From NCBI GenBank assembly GCA_048594885.1, contig JBMDXB010000047.1:1-64000 (forward strand): a stretch of 64,000 nt of DNA. Direction: 5' to 3'. Positions 36,064 through 45,545 of the stretch are shown in pieces; positions within the stretch are counted from its first letter, which is position 1; each line of letters starts with the position of its first letter. This DNA comes from JBMDXB01 sp048594885. GTDB lineage: Bacteria; Acidobacteriota; Vicinamibacteria; Vicinamibacterales; 2-12-FULL-66-21. The notes beneath the pieces were generated by a model, which saw nothing but the letters and a program-made list of their open reading frames with translations, had not been told where the DNA came from and did not search any database. The position numbers were made by a program, and so were the translations under genes.

Positions 36064-38283
36064 ATGCCCGAGGTTACCCCGCTGTCGCCGGAGCTGTCCC
36101 GGAGCGTATCGGCGCTGGCGCGGTCGCTGGTCGCGGCAGCGCGGACCTGGAGCCTGTATCCCGCCGAGCACCCGGCCGTGCGCACGTCGATCGAGCGCCT
36201 GTGCCAGGCGCTGCACGAGGCGGGCGGCGGCGGTCCCGTGTCATTTGCCGTCACGCCTGACACTCTGATCGTCGATGGCGCCGCCGTCGATGCGCGCGGG
36301 CCCGTCGGCGAGGCCGCTGCCTGGCTGCACGAACGTGACGTCGCGCAGTTGACGTTCGCCTCCGACGTGCCGGCCGCGCAGATCGAATCCCTCATGTCGC
36401 TCTTTGCCCAGGATCCGGCCGACGTGCGCGCGCACGGCGGCCCGGCGAAGATCTGGACGGAGACCGGCTTCCTCGCCGTCGCGATCGAGCAGATCGATTA
36501 CGCGAGCGTGCTCGAGGATCGCGAGACGCGGAACCCCGCCCGCCGCAAGGACGACCTCTGGAAAGCCATCGTCCGCGCGGTCACGGATCGGCGCAAGACG
36601 CTGGACGAGGCCGTGCAGCGGCGACTGCTCGAAATCGCCGGGGACGTCCTGGCGATTGCCGACCTCGCGCAGGACGTCATGGCGCCGAACTGCGCGGCGG
36701 ACGGCTCACCGATGGTCACCTCTCAGGCCGCCGCGGTCGTCGCCGCCTACCGGCATCTCGTCGGCATTGTCGACGTGCTGGAGCCGGCGCGGCGCACCGA
36801 AGTGATGCAGAACCTCGCTGCGGCCACGGCAACGCTCGATCCGCACGTGATCATGCAGATTCTGAGCGGGCCGGAAGAGCCGGGCATGGCCGGCCTTCCG
36901 GACGTCCGCGGTCATCTCGCCGACGCCTTCGACGACTTCAAGGTCGCGCAATTGCTGGCGACGACGCTGGCGATCGACGGACAGGCGAGCGACCGCCTCG
37001 CGAGCGTGTTCGACACGATTGCACCGGACGAGGATCGCAAGCGGCGCGTGCTCACGATGACGAAGTCGCTGCTGAACGAGACCTCGTTCGGCAAGACCGG
37101 CCAGTTCCAGACGCTCTGGACCTCGACCGAGGAGCTGCTCCTCAGCTACAACGAGCGCCCGTTCGTGTCGGCCTCCTACCGATCGGATCTCGACAATGTC
37201 GGCGGCCGCGCCGAGCACATCGCATCCGGCGGCGTACCGCCCGATCTTGCGCCGCTGCTCGAGACGCTGAATCAGGACAACGTCCGCAGGCTCTCGGTCA
37301 TCCTGCTGATCGATCTGCTGAAGATGGAGCGCGATCCCGTGCGGGCGCCGGAAGTGGCGCGCGACGTCGCCGCGCTCGTCGAAGATCTGCTGCTCGCCGG
37401 CGATTACGAGTCGGCGCTGACGGTCACGCGCGCGCTCGCCGAGCAGGCGGCCGACGCGACGTCGGTCACCAGCAGCGGCAGCCGGGTCGCGCTCGACACG
37501 CTGTCGGGCACGCCGACATTCAAGGAAGCGGTGGATCTCTTCGGCGAGATGACGGATAGGGAAGCGGCGCAGTTAGCGAGCATCTGCCACGCGATCGGGC
37601 CGGCAGCCATCGACGCGCTGCGCACGCTGCTGGATGTCGAGGCCGCCACCGCCGCACGGCCGCGCGCGGCGGACGTCATCCGGAACTTCGGCGAGGCGGC
37701 CGTTTCGCGGCTCGCGCCGCTCGTCGCGAGCCCGAACTGGTACGCGCGGGCGCACGGCGCCGAGCTTCTCGGGCAGATCGGATCGCGCGAAGGCGTCCCG
37801 CTGCTGCAGCCGCTGCTGCGCGGCAACGATCCGCGCGTCATGCAGGCGGCGGTACGGGCGCTGTCGAGCATCGACGATCCTGCCGCCGCCCGCTCCGTCC
37901 ACACCGTGCTGCGCGCGGCGACGGGCGATCAACGCCAGGCGGTCGTCGCCGCCCTCGTCGCCGAGCGGGATCCGCGCGTCGTCCCCGTGCTGGCGCGGAT
38001 CCTGAACGAGAGCGAGCCATTCGGCCAGGATCACCAGATCGTTCTCGAGACGCTCGCCGCGGTTGGCGAGGTCGGCCGCGACGAGGCGATCCCCGACGTC
38101 GCCCGGACAATGCGGAAGAAGAAGTTCCTGGCGAGACGAAAGGTCCGCGCCGTCAAGCAGGCATCACTCGATGCACTGCGGCGGATCGGGTCGCCCGCGG
38201 CGCAGCACGCCATCAGCGAAGCGGCCACGCATGGCGACCGCCTCCTGAAAGCGCTCGCCCGCGCGGCGGTACCGGTGAAGTGA
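36064..38283 (+). CDS. Helical-repeat (HEAT-like) protein, copy 1
   Basis: A 739-residue, mostly helical protein without signal peptide. The N-terminus (SLVAAARTWSLYPAEHPAVRTSIERLCQALHEAG) is a module shared with the next three genes. The C-terminal 200 residues are HEAT-like repeats (for example REGVPLLQPLLRGNDPRVMQAAVRALSSIDDPAAA, and a region ending KKFLARRKVRAVKQASLDALRRIGSPAAQHAISEAA). It has no enzymatic motif. Its stop overlaps the start of the HD-GYP gene (TGATG), so the two are cotranslated. It is probably a scaffold or regulator of that phosphodiesterase. Confidence 0.8.
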   Translation: MPEVTPLSPELSRSVSALARSLVAAARTWSLYPAEHPAVRTSIERLCQALHEAGGGGPVSFAVTPDTLIVDGAAVDARGPVGEAAAWLHERDVAQLTFASDVPAAQIESLMSLFAQDPADVRAHGGPAKIWTETGFLAVAIEQIDYASVLEDRETRNPARRKDDLWKAIVRAVTDRRKTLDEAVQRRLLEIAGDVLAIADLAQDVMAPNCAADGSPMVTSQAAAVVAAYRHLVGIVDVLEPARRTEVMQNLAAATATLDPHVIMQILSGPEEPGMAGLPDVRGHLADAFDDFKVAQLLATTLAIDGQASDRLASVFDTIAPDEDRKRRVLTMTKSLLNETSFGKTGQFQTLWTSTEELLLSYNERPFVSASYRSDLDNVGGRAEHIASGGVPPDLAPLLETLNQDNVRRLSVILLIDLLKMERDPVRAPEVARDVAALVEDLLLAGDYESALTVTRALAEQAADATSVTSSGSRVALDTLSGTPTFKEAVDLFGEMTDREAAQLASICHAIGPAAIDALRTLLDVEAATAARPRAADVIRNFGEAAVSRLAPLVASPNWYARAHGAELLGQIGSREGVPLLQPLLRGNDPRVMQAAVRALSSIDDPAAARSVHTVLRAATGDQRQAVVAALVAERDPRVVPVLARILNESEPFGQDHQIVLETLAAVGEVGRDEAIPDVARTMRKKKFLARRKVRAVKQASLDALRRIGSPAAQHAISEAATHGDRLLKALARAAVPVK

Positions 38284-39641
38284 TGGCGGAGATCGATACC
38301 CACGAGGACCTCGTCCGCAGGCTCGCCGCCGCAGTTCGCGGCATTTCGCTCTACTCGCCGGATCACCCGCTCGTTCGCCGCGGCGTCGAGTCGCTGACGA
38401 CGCTCGCCCAGTCGGCGCTGCAGCGATCGGAATCGCTCGTCATCGGCTTCATCGGCGACGACGTCGTCGTCAGCGGGCAGCGGCTGGGCCGTTCGGCGGC
38501 GACGCTGGTCGGATTCGTCCGCGATCTGCGCGAGCTGGAGGTCGAGAAGATCACGCTCGCCCGCGGCGTGACGCGCGACGAGCTGCGGTGGTTCGTGCAG
38601 GAGCTCGCGGACCGGCGCTCGGCGGTGCCGCTCAGCGCCCGCCTCGAACAGCGCAACGTGCGGCACATCACGATCGGCCGCATCACGATCGAGCAGGCGG
38701 AAGACGAATCGACCGGAATCGCCGCCGCCCGCCGCGTCTACGGTTCCGCGGTCGAGACCGCCGAGACGTTGTGGCAGCAGGCGAAGGCTGGCGACAAGCC
38801 GGATCCGAACGCCGCACGCAAGATCATCGACAGCCTGGCCAAGCTGGTCTCGCAGGATCGCACGTCGCTGATGGCGCTCACGGCGCTGAAGCGCTACGAC
38901 AACTACACGTTCACGCACATGGTGAACGTGTCGGTGCTGGCGATGGCGCAGGCGCGGACGATGAACCTCGAAGGCCCGCTGCTGCGCGAGTTCGGCTTCG
39001 CGGCGCTGATGCACGACATCGGCAAGGTCAACACGCCGCTCGAGGTGCTGAACAAGCCCGACAAGCTGTCGAAGGACGAGTTCGCCGTCATGAAGCAGCA
39101 CGTCGTCGACGGCGCGCACATTCTGAGACGGACGCCGGAGATGCCGGCGCTGGCGCCGGTCGTCGCCTTCGAGCACCACCTGCGGCAGGATCTCTCCGGC
39201 TACCCGGAGAACATCGGCCATCGCGATCTCAATCTCTGCACGCAGATCGTCAGCATCGCCGACGTCTACGACGCGCTCCGGAGCAACCGGATCTATCGTG
39301 AAGGGCTGCCGAGCCAGCGCGTCCGCGCGATCATGACGGAGAAGGACAGCACCGCCTTCAACACGAAGCTGCTGCGGCGCTTCATCAATCTGATGGGACT
39401 GTTCCCCGTCGGCACGCTCGTGCGGCTCAACACCGACGAAGTCGCCGTCGTCACGCACGAGCACCCGTCGGACCCATTCCGGCCGCAGGTGAAGGTCCTG
39501 CTCGATCGCCTGGGCGCCCCGATCGAGACGCCGTCGCTCATCAACACCTGGGAGCCCGACGGGCGCGGGGATTTCAAGTATGCGGTCGTCGAAGCGGTCG
39601 ATCCGGAGGCGGTGAACGTTGACCCGCTCGCATTCCTGTAG
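38283..39641 (+). CDS. HD-GYP domain phosphodiesterase, copy 1
   Basis: A 452-residue protein. The N-terminal about 160 residues carry the ISLYSPDHPLVRRGVESLTTL module shared with its neighbours, and the C-terminal half is HD-GYP. HDIGK is at residues 244-248, and NVSVLAMAQ before it provides the first metal ligand region. EHHLRQDLSGYPE near residue 300 stands for the HHExxxGxGYP block, slightly degenerate. HD-GYP enzymes hydrolyse c-di-GMP to GMP. It ends at a TAG that is part of a GTAGG-tagged hairpin. The second copy of the pair follows. Confidence 0.9.
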   Translation: MAEIDTHEDLVRRLAAAVRGISLYSPDHPLVRRGVESLTTLAQSALQRSESLVIGFIGDDVVVSGQRLGRSAATLVGFVRDLRELEVEKITLARGVTRDELRWFVQELADRRSAVPLSARLEQRNVRHITIGRITIEQAEDESTGIAAARRVYGSAVETAETLWQQAKAGDKPDPNAARKIIDSLAKLVSQDRTSLMALTALKRYDNYTFTHMVNVSVLAMAQARTMNLEGPLLREFGFAALMHDIGKVNTPLEVLNKPDKLSKDEFAVMKQHVVDGAHILRRTPEMPALAPVVAFEHHLRQDLSGYPENIGHRDLNLCTQIVSIADVYDALRSNRIYREGLPSQRVRAIMTEKDSTAFNTKLLRRFINLMGLFPVGTLVRLNTDEVAVVTHEHPSDPFRPQVKVLLDRLGAPIETPSLINTWEPDGRGDFKYAVVEAVDPEAVNVDPLAFL

Positions 39642-39710
39642 GGGCCGACCTTGGTCGGCCCCCACCTTGGTCGGCCCACCGGGCACGGGCGGAGCAAGCT
39701 CCGCCCCTAC
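39638..39710. repeat. Paired REP-like hairpins in inverted orientation
   Basis: GTAG followed by GGGGCCGACC-TT-GGTCGGCCCC (39641-39662), a partial repeat (ACCTTGGTCGGCCC), then GGGCGGAGC-AA-GCTCCGCCC (39687-39706) ending in CCCTAC, the complement of the GTAGG tag. The two hairpins thus face each other, the arrangement known for REP doublets (BIMEs). The stop codon TAG of the first HD-GYP gene (39639-39641) is part of the tag. Confidence 0.65.
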
Positions 39711-39722
39711 GTTGAAAGGGCG

Positions 39723-41933
39723 ATGAACGAACCGGCAACGCGTCAGGCGCTGGCTCCGGAAGCCGCGGCGAGGCTCGCGGAGTTCGCGCGCGCCTGCAAG
39801 GCGGCTGCGCGCGCGGTATCGCTCTACCCGGGCAACCATCCGGCGATCCTGGTGTCGCTGAACCGCCTCGCGGAGCTGACGTCGCGCGTCACGGAAGGCG
39901 GCGCCTACCGGCTGCAGGTGCAGGCGGCCACGCTGCTCATCGACGGCGCGGCGTCGCCGAACGCGGATACCGCTATCACCGAGCTGGCTGATGTGCTCTA
40001 CCGCCACCAGATCGGCGGGCTGACGCTGAACGTCGGCGCCGACGCCGCGTCCTGGCGCGCGCTGCTCCTGCTGCTCGCCCGCGCGCCGGAGGACGTGCGG
40101 GCCGACGGCGGCATCTCGCGGCTGTGGGCGACGGCCGGCGGCCCGAGCATCGAGATTCGCGAGATCGACTACGCCGAGGTGCTGCGCGAGAAAGCCGGGC
40201 ACGCGGCCGCGATCGAGGAAATCATCGCCGCGGCGCTCGCTGGACCGCGGGTGGAGCTCGATGAGGCGATGATGAACACGCTCATCGAGATCATCGGCGA
40301 TCCGCAAAAGCTCGACGAGCTGATGAAGCGGCTGGAGGAAGCGGTCGCGGAAGGCGGCGTCGACGTGCGCACCGCCGCGTTCCTCAGCCTGCTGCGCGGG
40401 GTCACGGAACACGTCGCGAAGACCCATCCGGAGAAGCTCGGCGGCGTGCTCCACCAGATGTCGCAGGCGGCGGGCCGCCTCACGGCTGCCGGCATGTCGA
40501 GCTTCCTCGCGACGCGCGATCGGCCGGAAGCCGTCGCCAGCGGCGTCAACGTCGTCAGCGCCGTCGTCGAGAACATCAGCGACAAGTCCGTCGCGCATTT
40601 CGTCGCCGGCAACGTCATCGCCGAACGCGGCGCCAGCGAGCGGCTCGCGCACGCGTTCCAGGCGCTGGTTCCCGAGTTCGATCGGCGGCGGCAACTGCTG
40701 GCGCTGGCCGAGGAGGAGGTTTCGGCGTCGGAACTCGGTCAGGACGCGAGCTTCACGGACTTGTGGGGACGCGTCGAGAACATGCTGACGTCGTACTCCG
40801 ATGCGACCTACGTCTCGGCGGAGTACGCGCGCGAACTGTCGGCGGCGCGCACGAACCCGGTCGACGTCGAGAAGACGAGCGACGATCCGCCGGAGCGGAT
40901 CGCGACCTGGCTGGCGACGGTGAGCGACGGATCGCTGCGCCAGCTCGATCAGACCCTGCTGCTGGACCTGCTCACGATCGAAACCGATGTAACGCGCTGG
41001 CGCGACATGGCCGAGGCGGTCGTCGGCCACGCCGACGATCTCGTCCGCGTCGGATTGTTCGATCAGGCATGGCAGCTTGCCGAGGCCGTCGTCCGCGAGT
41101 CCGAGCGCGTGGCGGATCGGCAGCCGCACGCGGCCTCGGTGCTCGAGCGGTTCGGGCGCGGCGCGATGCTGAAGCACGTCGCCCCGCACCTGCGCAGCGC
41201 CGACGACGATGACTACGAGCGGTTCAAGCGCCTGTGCCACGCGATCGGCACGCCGGTGATCGCGCCGCTGGCGGAAGTGCTCTCGGCCGAGCAGGACGCG
41301 CGGTCGCGGCGGCGCCTGCGTGACGTCCTGATCGGTTTCGGCGCTCGCGGCCGCGAATCGGTGCAGCAGTTGATGAACGCGCCCAACTGGGAGGTGCGCC
41401 GCACCGCGGCGTACCTGCTGCGCGAGTTCGGTGGATCCGAAGGGCTGAAGGAGCTCATCCCGCTGCTGACCGACAGCGAGCCGCTGGTGCAGCGCGAGGC
41501 GATTCAAGGCCTCGTGATGAACGGCAGCGACGAAGCCTCCGCGATTCTGATGCGGGCCCTGACGAGCGCCACGGGCCGCTCGCGCGCGTCGATGATAGGT
41601 GAGCTGCTTGGCATGCGCGACGAACGCGCGGCACCGCTCTTCTGCTACCTCGTGCGCAATCTCGATCGCAACGCCTTTCAGCAGGTCTACGTCGCGGCGC
41701 TCGAGGCGCTCGGCATCTTCGGCGGGCCCGACGCCGTCGACGCGCTGAAGTACGCGCTGCACGAAGGATCGTGGTGGACCCCGGTTCGCACGCGCCGTAT
41801 TCGGGCGGCGGCGGCGGACGCGCTGCGCAAGATCGGAACGCCGGCCGCCGTCGAAGTGCTGCGGGAGGCCGCCTCGCGCGGCGGCCGCGGCGTTCGCGCT
41901 GCCGCGCGTGCGGCGCTCGGGAGATTGGCGTAA
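39723..41933 (+). CDS. Helical-repeat (HEAT-like) protein, copy 2
   Basis: A 736-residue paralogue of the protein at 36064. It starts at ATG 39723 (MNEPATRQALAPEAAARLAEF); the reading frame upstream is repeat sequence. The N-terminal ACKAAARAVSLYPGNHPAILVSLNRLAEL matches the shared module. The C-terminal region has HEAT-like repeats (GLKELIPLLTDSEPLVQREAIQGLVMNGSDEAS and the final AADALRKIGTPAAVEVLREAASRGGRG). Its stop overlaps the next ATG (TAATG). Length, order and coupling are the same as in the first pair, so the pair arose by tandem duplication. Confidence 0.8.
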   Translation: MNEPATRQALAPEAAARLAEFARACKAAARAVSLYPGNHPAILVSLNRLAELTSRVTEGGAYRLQVQAATLLIDGAASPNADTAITELADVLYRHQIGGLTLNVGADAASWRALLLLLARAPEDVRADGGISRLWATAGGPSIEIREIDYAEVLREKAGHAAAIEEIIAAALAGPRVELDEAMMNTLIEIIGDPQKLDELMKRLEEAVAEGGVDVRTAAFLSLLRGVTEHVAKTHPEKLGGVLHQMSQAAGRLTAAGMSSFLATRDRPEAVASGVNVVSAVVENISDKSVAHFVAGNVIAERGASERLAHAFQALVPEFDRRRQLLALAEEEVSASELGQDASFTDLWGRVENMLTSYSDATYVSAEYARELSAARTNPVDVEKTSDDPPERIATWLATVSDGSLRQLDQTLLLDLLTIETDVTRWRDMAEAVVGHADDLVRVGLFDQAWQLAEAVVRESERVADRQPHAASVLERFGRGAMLKHVAPHLRSADDDDYERFKRLCHAIGTPVIAPLAEVLSAEQDARSRRRLRDVLIGFGARGRESVQQLMNAPNWEVRRTAAYLLREFGGSEGLKELIPLLTDSEPLVQREAIQGLVMNGSDEASAILMRALTSATGRSRASMIGELLGMRDERAAPLFCYLVRNLDRNAFQQVYVAALEALGIFGGPDAVDALKYALHEGSWWTPVRTRRIRAAAADALRKIGTPAAVEVLREAASRGGRGVRAAARAALGRLA

Positions 41934-43303
41934 TGGCCGACATCGCAGCCCGTATCGCGGCGTACGACGAGCTCCTGCGCCGGTTTGCCGCAGGGGTACG
42001 ATCCGCGCAGCTTTACGCACCCGATCATCCGCTCACCGCGCGCAACACGGAGGGCCTCCTCGCCGCGCTGAGGCCGCTGCACCAGCAGCTCCCGGCCGTC
42101 ACGGTGGGCATCATCGGCACGCAGTTCGTGGTCGCCGACACGCCGATGCCCAAGGCCAGCGCCTCGATGGGCGAGCTGATCAAGCGGCTGAAGGATCACG
42201 GCATCGAGCGGATCTCGTTCGAACGGGGCGTCACGGCCGAAGAGACCGGCGCGTTCATGCAGGCGGTCGCGGCGCTCGGCTCGAAGAGCGAGACTGCCGA
42301 GCCGGCGTGGCCCTTCCCGCACATCCACGTCGGCCGCATCAACACGGAGGATCGCAAGACGGAGGGGGTCGCCGGCGACATGGCGGCGATCCGCCAGCTG
42401 TACTCGAACGCCGTGAACGCCGCGCAAGTGGCGTGGGAGAGCGCCGAGACCGAGGGCAGGCCGGATGCGCCCGCCGCGCTGCAGGCCGTTGAGGGGCTCG
42501 CCGAGGCCGTCACGCAGAACCGCACGGCGCTGATGGCGCTCACGGCGATGCGGAACTACGACAACTACACGTTCACGCACATGGTGAACGTGTCGATTCT
42601 GACGATGGGCCAGGCGCGCGCGCTCGGTATCGAGGGCCGCCTGCTGCGCGAGTTCGGCCTGTCGGCGCTCATGCACGACATCGGCAAGGTGCGCACTCCG
42701 CGCGAGATTCTCAACAAGCCGGAGAAGCTCACGGACGCCGAGTTCGAGATCATGCGACGTCACCCCGTCGACGGCGCCGAAATCCTGCGCCGCACGCCCG
42801 AGATGCCAATCCTCGCGCCCGTCGTGGCGTTCGAGCACCACCTGCGCCTCGACGGCATGGGCTATCCGGACGTCCGGCGTCCGACACTGAACGTCGGCAC
42901 CATGCTGTGTGGCATCGCCGACGTCTACGACGCGATGCGATCGCAGCGCGCCTATCAGATGGCGTTTCCCACCGATCGCATCCTCGCCGTCCTGAAGCGC
43001 AACGACGAAAAGCAGTTCGACCCCCATCTGGTGCGCCGCTTCGTCCAGTTGATCGGCATCTATCCGCCGGGCAATCTCGTGAAGCTGAGCACGGGCGAGA
43101 TCGCCGTCGTGATGAAGGTCCACGCACCCGATCCGTTCCGCCCGCGGGTCCGCGTCCTGTTCGGCCGCGACGGCGCACGCCTCGATCTGCCGTACGACCG
43201 CAATCTGTGGGAAGCCGCCGGCGACGCCGGCGGCGATGCCGTCGTATCGCCGGTCGATCCGGCCGAGTACTCGGTCGATCCGCTGTCTTACCTGTCGGCG
43301 TGA
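41933..43303 (+). CDS. HD-GYP domain phosphodiesterase, copy 2
   Basis: A 456-residue paralogue of the first HD-GYP protein, started at ATG 41933. The N-terminal module reads SAQLYAPDHPLTARNTEGLLAAL. HDIGK is at 248-252, with HMVNVSILTMGQARALGIEGRLLREFGLSALM before it and EHHLRLDGMGYPDVRR after, a better match to the GYP motif than in copy 1. Catalysis on c-di-GMP is expected from the family. The gene ends just before a heptamer array at 43310. Confidence 0.9.
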   Translation: MADIAARIAAYDELLRRFAAGVRSAQLYAPDHPLTARNTEGLLAALRPLHQQLPAVTVGIIGTQFVVADTPMPKASASMGELIKRLKDHGIERISFERGVTAEETGAFMQAVAALGSKSETAEPAWPFPHIHVGRINTEDRKTEGVAGDMAAIRQLYSNAVNAAQVAWESAETEGRPDAPAALQAVEGLAEAVTQNRTALMALTAMRNYDNYTFTHMVNVSILTMGQARALGIEGRLLREFGLSALMHDIGKVRTPREILNKPEKLTDAEFEIMRRHPVDGAEILRRTPEMPILAPVVAFEHHLRLDGMGYPDVRRPTLNVGTMLCGIADVYDAMRSQRAYQMAFPTDRILAVLKRNDEKQFDPHLVRRFVQLIGIYPPGNLVKLSTGEIAVVMKVHAPDPFRPRVRVLFGRDGARLDLPYDRNLWEAAGDAGGDAVVSPVDPAEYSVDPLSYLSA

Positions 43304-43309
43304 CGTCTC

Positions 43310-43407
43310 GGTCCTTGGCCCTTGGTCCTTGGCCCTTGGTCCTTGGTCCTTGGTCCTTGGGAGTTGATGCGTCTTCGCCTTTGGCCCTTGGGTCCTTGGA
43401 AGTTGAC
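43310..43407. repeat. Heptamer array GGTCCTT/GGCCCTT with TTGAC end
   Basis: Seven 7-nt units alternate GGTCCTT and GGCCCTT (43310-43358), then GGGAGTTGA. After a short break a second, shorter run ends GGAAGTTGAC (43398-43407). The TTGAC end matches those at 17744, 20710 and 62679, and the GGGAGTT/GGAAGTT step is shared with the element at 20515-20710. It separates the HD-GYP gene from the small membrane-protein gene. Confidence 0.75.
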
Positions 43408-43432
43408 AAGCGACAGATATACTGGACAGCTA

Positions 43433-43888
43433 TTGACCGAAGGCCTCAGGACGACCCTCGTCGCGTTTGGCGCGCTGGGCTTCGCCTTCGCCTGGCAGGC
43501 CATCCGCGCCGCGTCGATTCCCGTCAACGCGCCGGAGCGGCTCGTCTCCGAACTGCGTTTGAGCCAGTTCGCCGCGCTGCTGCTGGTACTGTCTTCTGGA
43601 GCCTACGTCGGCATCGCCGTGTCGCATGAAAGCGTACGCGGCGTCGGCTTCGACGTCGCCTTCAGCGTCGGCTTCTTCGTCGTCGCGGCGGCGACGATGA
43701 TCCGCGATCCGCGCCAGTCGCTGACGATCCTGGCGATCGCGTTCGCGGCACACGCGGTCATGGACGTCGCCCACCGGCCGGACATGCTGCCGGCCGACGT
43801 GGCGCCGCGGTGGTTTTTCGTCGGCTGCGCGGTGTACGACCTGGGCGTCGGCGCGCTCTGCTATTTCCCCATTTTGAGGCGAGGATGA
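43433..43888 (+). CDS. Small four-helix membrane protein
   Basis: A 151-residue protein with about four hydrophobic helices (TTLVAFGALGFAFAWQAI, FAALLLVLSSGAYVGIAV, DVAFSVGFFVVAAATMI, LTILAIAFAAHAVMDVAH). The TTG at 43433 is the first start outside the repeat array; it lacks a clear Shine-Dalgarno sequence, so the start is uncertain. HxxMDVAHR may hold a metal or substrate site. No family is recognised. The stop overlaps the ATG of the phosphatase gene, indicating coupling. Confidence 0.6.
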   Translation: MTEGLRTTLVAFGALGFAFAWQAIRAASIPVNAPERLVSELRLSQFAALLLVLSSGAYVGIAVSHESVRGVGFDVAFSVGFFVVAAATMIRDPRQSLTILAIAFAAHAVMDVAHRPDMLPADVAPRWFFVGCAVYDLGVGALCYFPILRRG

Positions 43889-45528
43889 TGTTTCGTCGAT
43901 ATGCGGCTCTGACGGTCACGTGTGCGCTGTTCGCGGTTGCTTCCGGCGCGCGCGTCGAAGGACAGCGCTCCGGCGGCGTCAAGCTGGTCGTCGTGCTCGT
44001 TGCCGACCAGATGCGCTCCGACTACCTCGATCGGCTCGGCGAGGGCTCGGACGGGGGCCTGCGGCGCATCATGCGCGAGGGCGCCATGTTCCCCGACGCC
44101 GCCTACACCTATCTCAATACCGTGACGTGTCCTGGTCACGCGACCGTCGGCACGGGCGCGCTGCCCTACCGCCACGGCCTGATCCTGAACGAGTGGTACG
44201 ACCGCAAGGCAGGCGCGCTCCAGCCGTGCACGAAGGACGAGAGCGCCACGCTCGTGAGCTACGGCGGCTTCACCGGCACCAGTGACAGCCCGAAGCACCT
44301 GCTCGTGCCGACACTGAGCGATCAGATTCGCGAGCGGACCAAGGGCGGGCGCGTCGTGACGATGTCGATCAAGCCGCGATCCTCGATCGCGCTTGCCGGC
44401 CACAAGGCCGACTCCGCCGTCTGGTTCGACGACCGCGGCGCCTGGGCGACCTCGTCGTACTACACGAAGCAGCCGGTGCCGTTCGTCGAGTCCTTCGTCG
44501 CCGCCAATCCGATCGGTGCCGATGTGCAGAAGGTCTGGGACCGGATGCTCGACGCGTCCCGATACCAGCACGCGGACGACGCTGCGGGCGAGCGGCCGCA
44601 GACGGGCTGGACGAGGACGTTCCCGCATCCGCTCGCGCGAGAAGGCAAGGCGGACGCGGGATACCTGACGCGCTGGAAGGCGTCGCCGTTCGCCGACGAA
44701 TACCTGGGACGCATGGCGGCTGCCGCCGTCGACGCGTTCAATCTCGGACGCGGCGAAGGCATCGATTTTCTCGGCGTCAGCTTCTCGACCCTCGATACCG
44801 TCGGCCATGCCTTCGGCCCGAACAGCCACGAAGTCCAGGACATCGTCGCGCGGCTGGATCTGACGATCGGACGGCTGCTCGATCATCTCGACAGGACCGT
44901 CGGCCGCGAGCGCTACGTCGTCGCGTTCAGCTCCGACCACGGCGTCGCGCCGATCCCGGAGCAATCGGGTGGCGGCCGCCAGGCGGGCAAGGAAATCGTC
45001 GCCGCGGTGAATGCCGCGCTCGTGCCGCTGCTCGGACCCGGCCAGCACGCGACGACCAACGCCTACACCGACGTCTATCTCGCGCCCGGCGTGGCTGAAC
45101 GGCTGAAGCGCGATGCCAAGGCGCGCGCCGCGGCGCTCGATGCCGCCCGCTCGCTGCCGGGCATCACGCAGGCGTTCATGGCCGACGAGCTCGATTCACG
45201 GGAAGCGCGGACGTCGTCCGATCCGGTGAAGCGCGCGGCGGCGCTTGGCTACCACAAGGGTCGCAGCGGCGATCTGATCGTGGTGCCGCGCGAGAACTGG
45301 ATCCTGTCCACCGCCGCGACGACGCACGGGACGTTCCACGGCTACGACACGCGGGTGCCGGTGATGTTCTACGGCGCCGGCGTGCCGGCGGGCCGTTTCG
45401 ACGCGGTGGCGTCGCCCGCCGACGTCGCGCCCACACTGGCGGCGCTCGCTCGCGTCCGCTTCGATACGATGGACGGCCGCGTCCTGATGGACGCGGTCGG
45501 CCGCCGTACGACCGACGCAGGCCGCTGA
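43885..45528 (+). CDS. PafA-type alkaline phosphatase family protein
   Basis: A 547-residue secreted phosphatase. The ATG pair at 43885/43888 follows a GAGG site, and the signal peptide runs to about residue 25 (VTCALFAVASGARVEG). VLVADQMRSDYLDRL begins the metal-binding core. NTVTCPGHATVGTG supplies the nucleophile Thr (T81), as in PafA, where Thr replaces the classical Ser. SFSTLDTVGHAFGP and FSSDHGVAPIPE contribute the Asp and His zinc ligands. It hydrolyses phosphomonoesters in the periplasm. Classical PhoA-type phosphatases differ in core length. Confidence 0.92.
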   Translation: MMFRRYAALTVTCALFAVASGARVEGQRSGGVKLVVVLVADQMRSDYLDRLGEGSDGGLRRIMREGAMFPDAAYTYLNTVTCPGHATVGTGALPYRHGLILNEWYDRKAGALQPCTKDESATLVSYGGFTGTSDSPKHLLVPTLSDQIRERTKGGRVVTMSIKPRSSIALAGHKADSAVWFDDRGAWATSSYYTKQPVPFVESFVAANPIGADVQKVWDRMLDASRYQHADDAAGERPQTGWTRTFPHPLAREGKADAGYLTRWKASPFADEYLGRMAAAAVDAFNLGRGEGIDFLGVSFSTLDTVGHAFGPNSHEVQDIVARLDLTIGRLLDHLDRTVGRERYVVAFSSDHGVAPIPEQSGGGRQAGKEIVAAVNAALVPLLGPGQHATTNAYTDVYLAPGVAERLKRDAKARAAALDAARSLPGITQAFMADELDSREARTSSDPVKRAAALGYHKGRSGDLIVVPRENWILSTAATTHGTFHGYDTRVPVMFYGAGVPAGRFDAVASPADVAPTLAALARVRFDTMDGRVLMDAVGRRTTDAGR

Positions 45529-45545
45529 ACGAGGTCGGCCTGCAA

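Noticed and set aside
38031..42020. A 1329-codon open frame on the minus strand
   Set aside because: It runs antisense across the HEAT/HD-GYP genes, which have clear motifs and coupled starts. The product has no recognisable domain.
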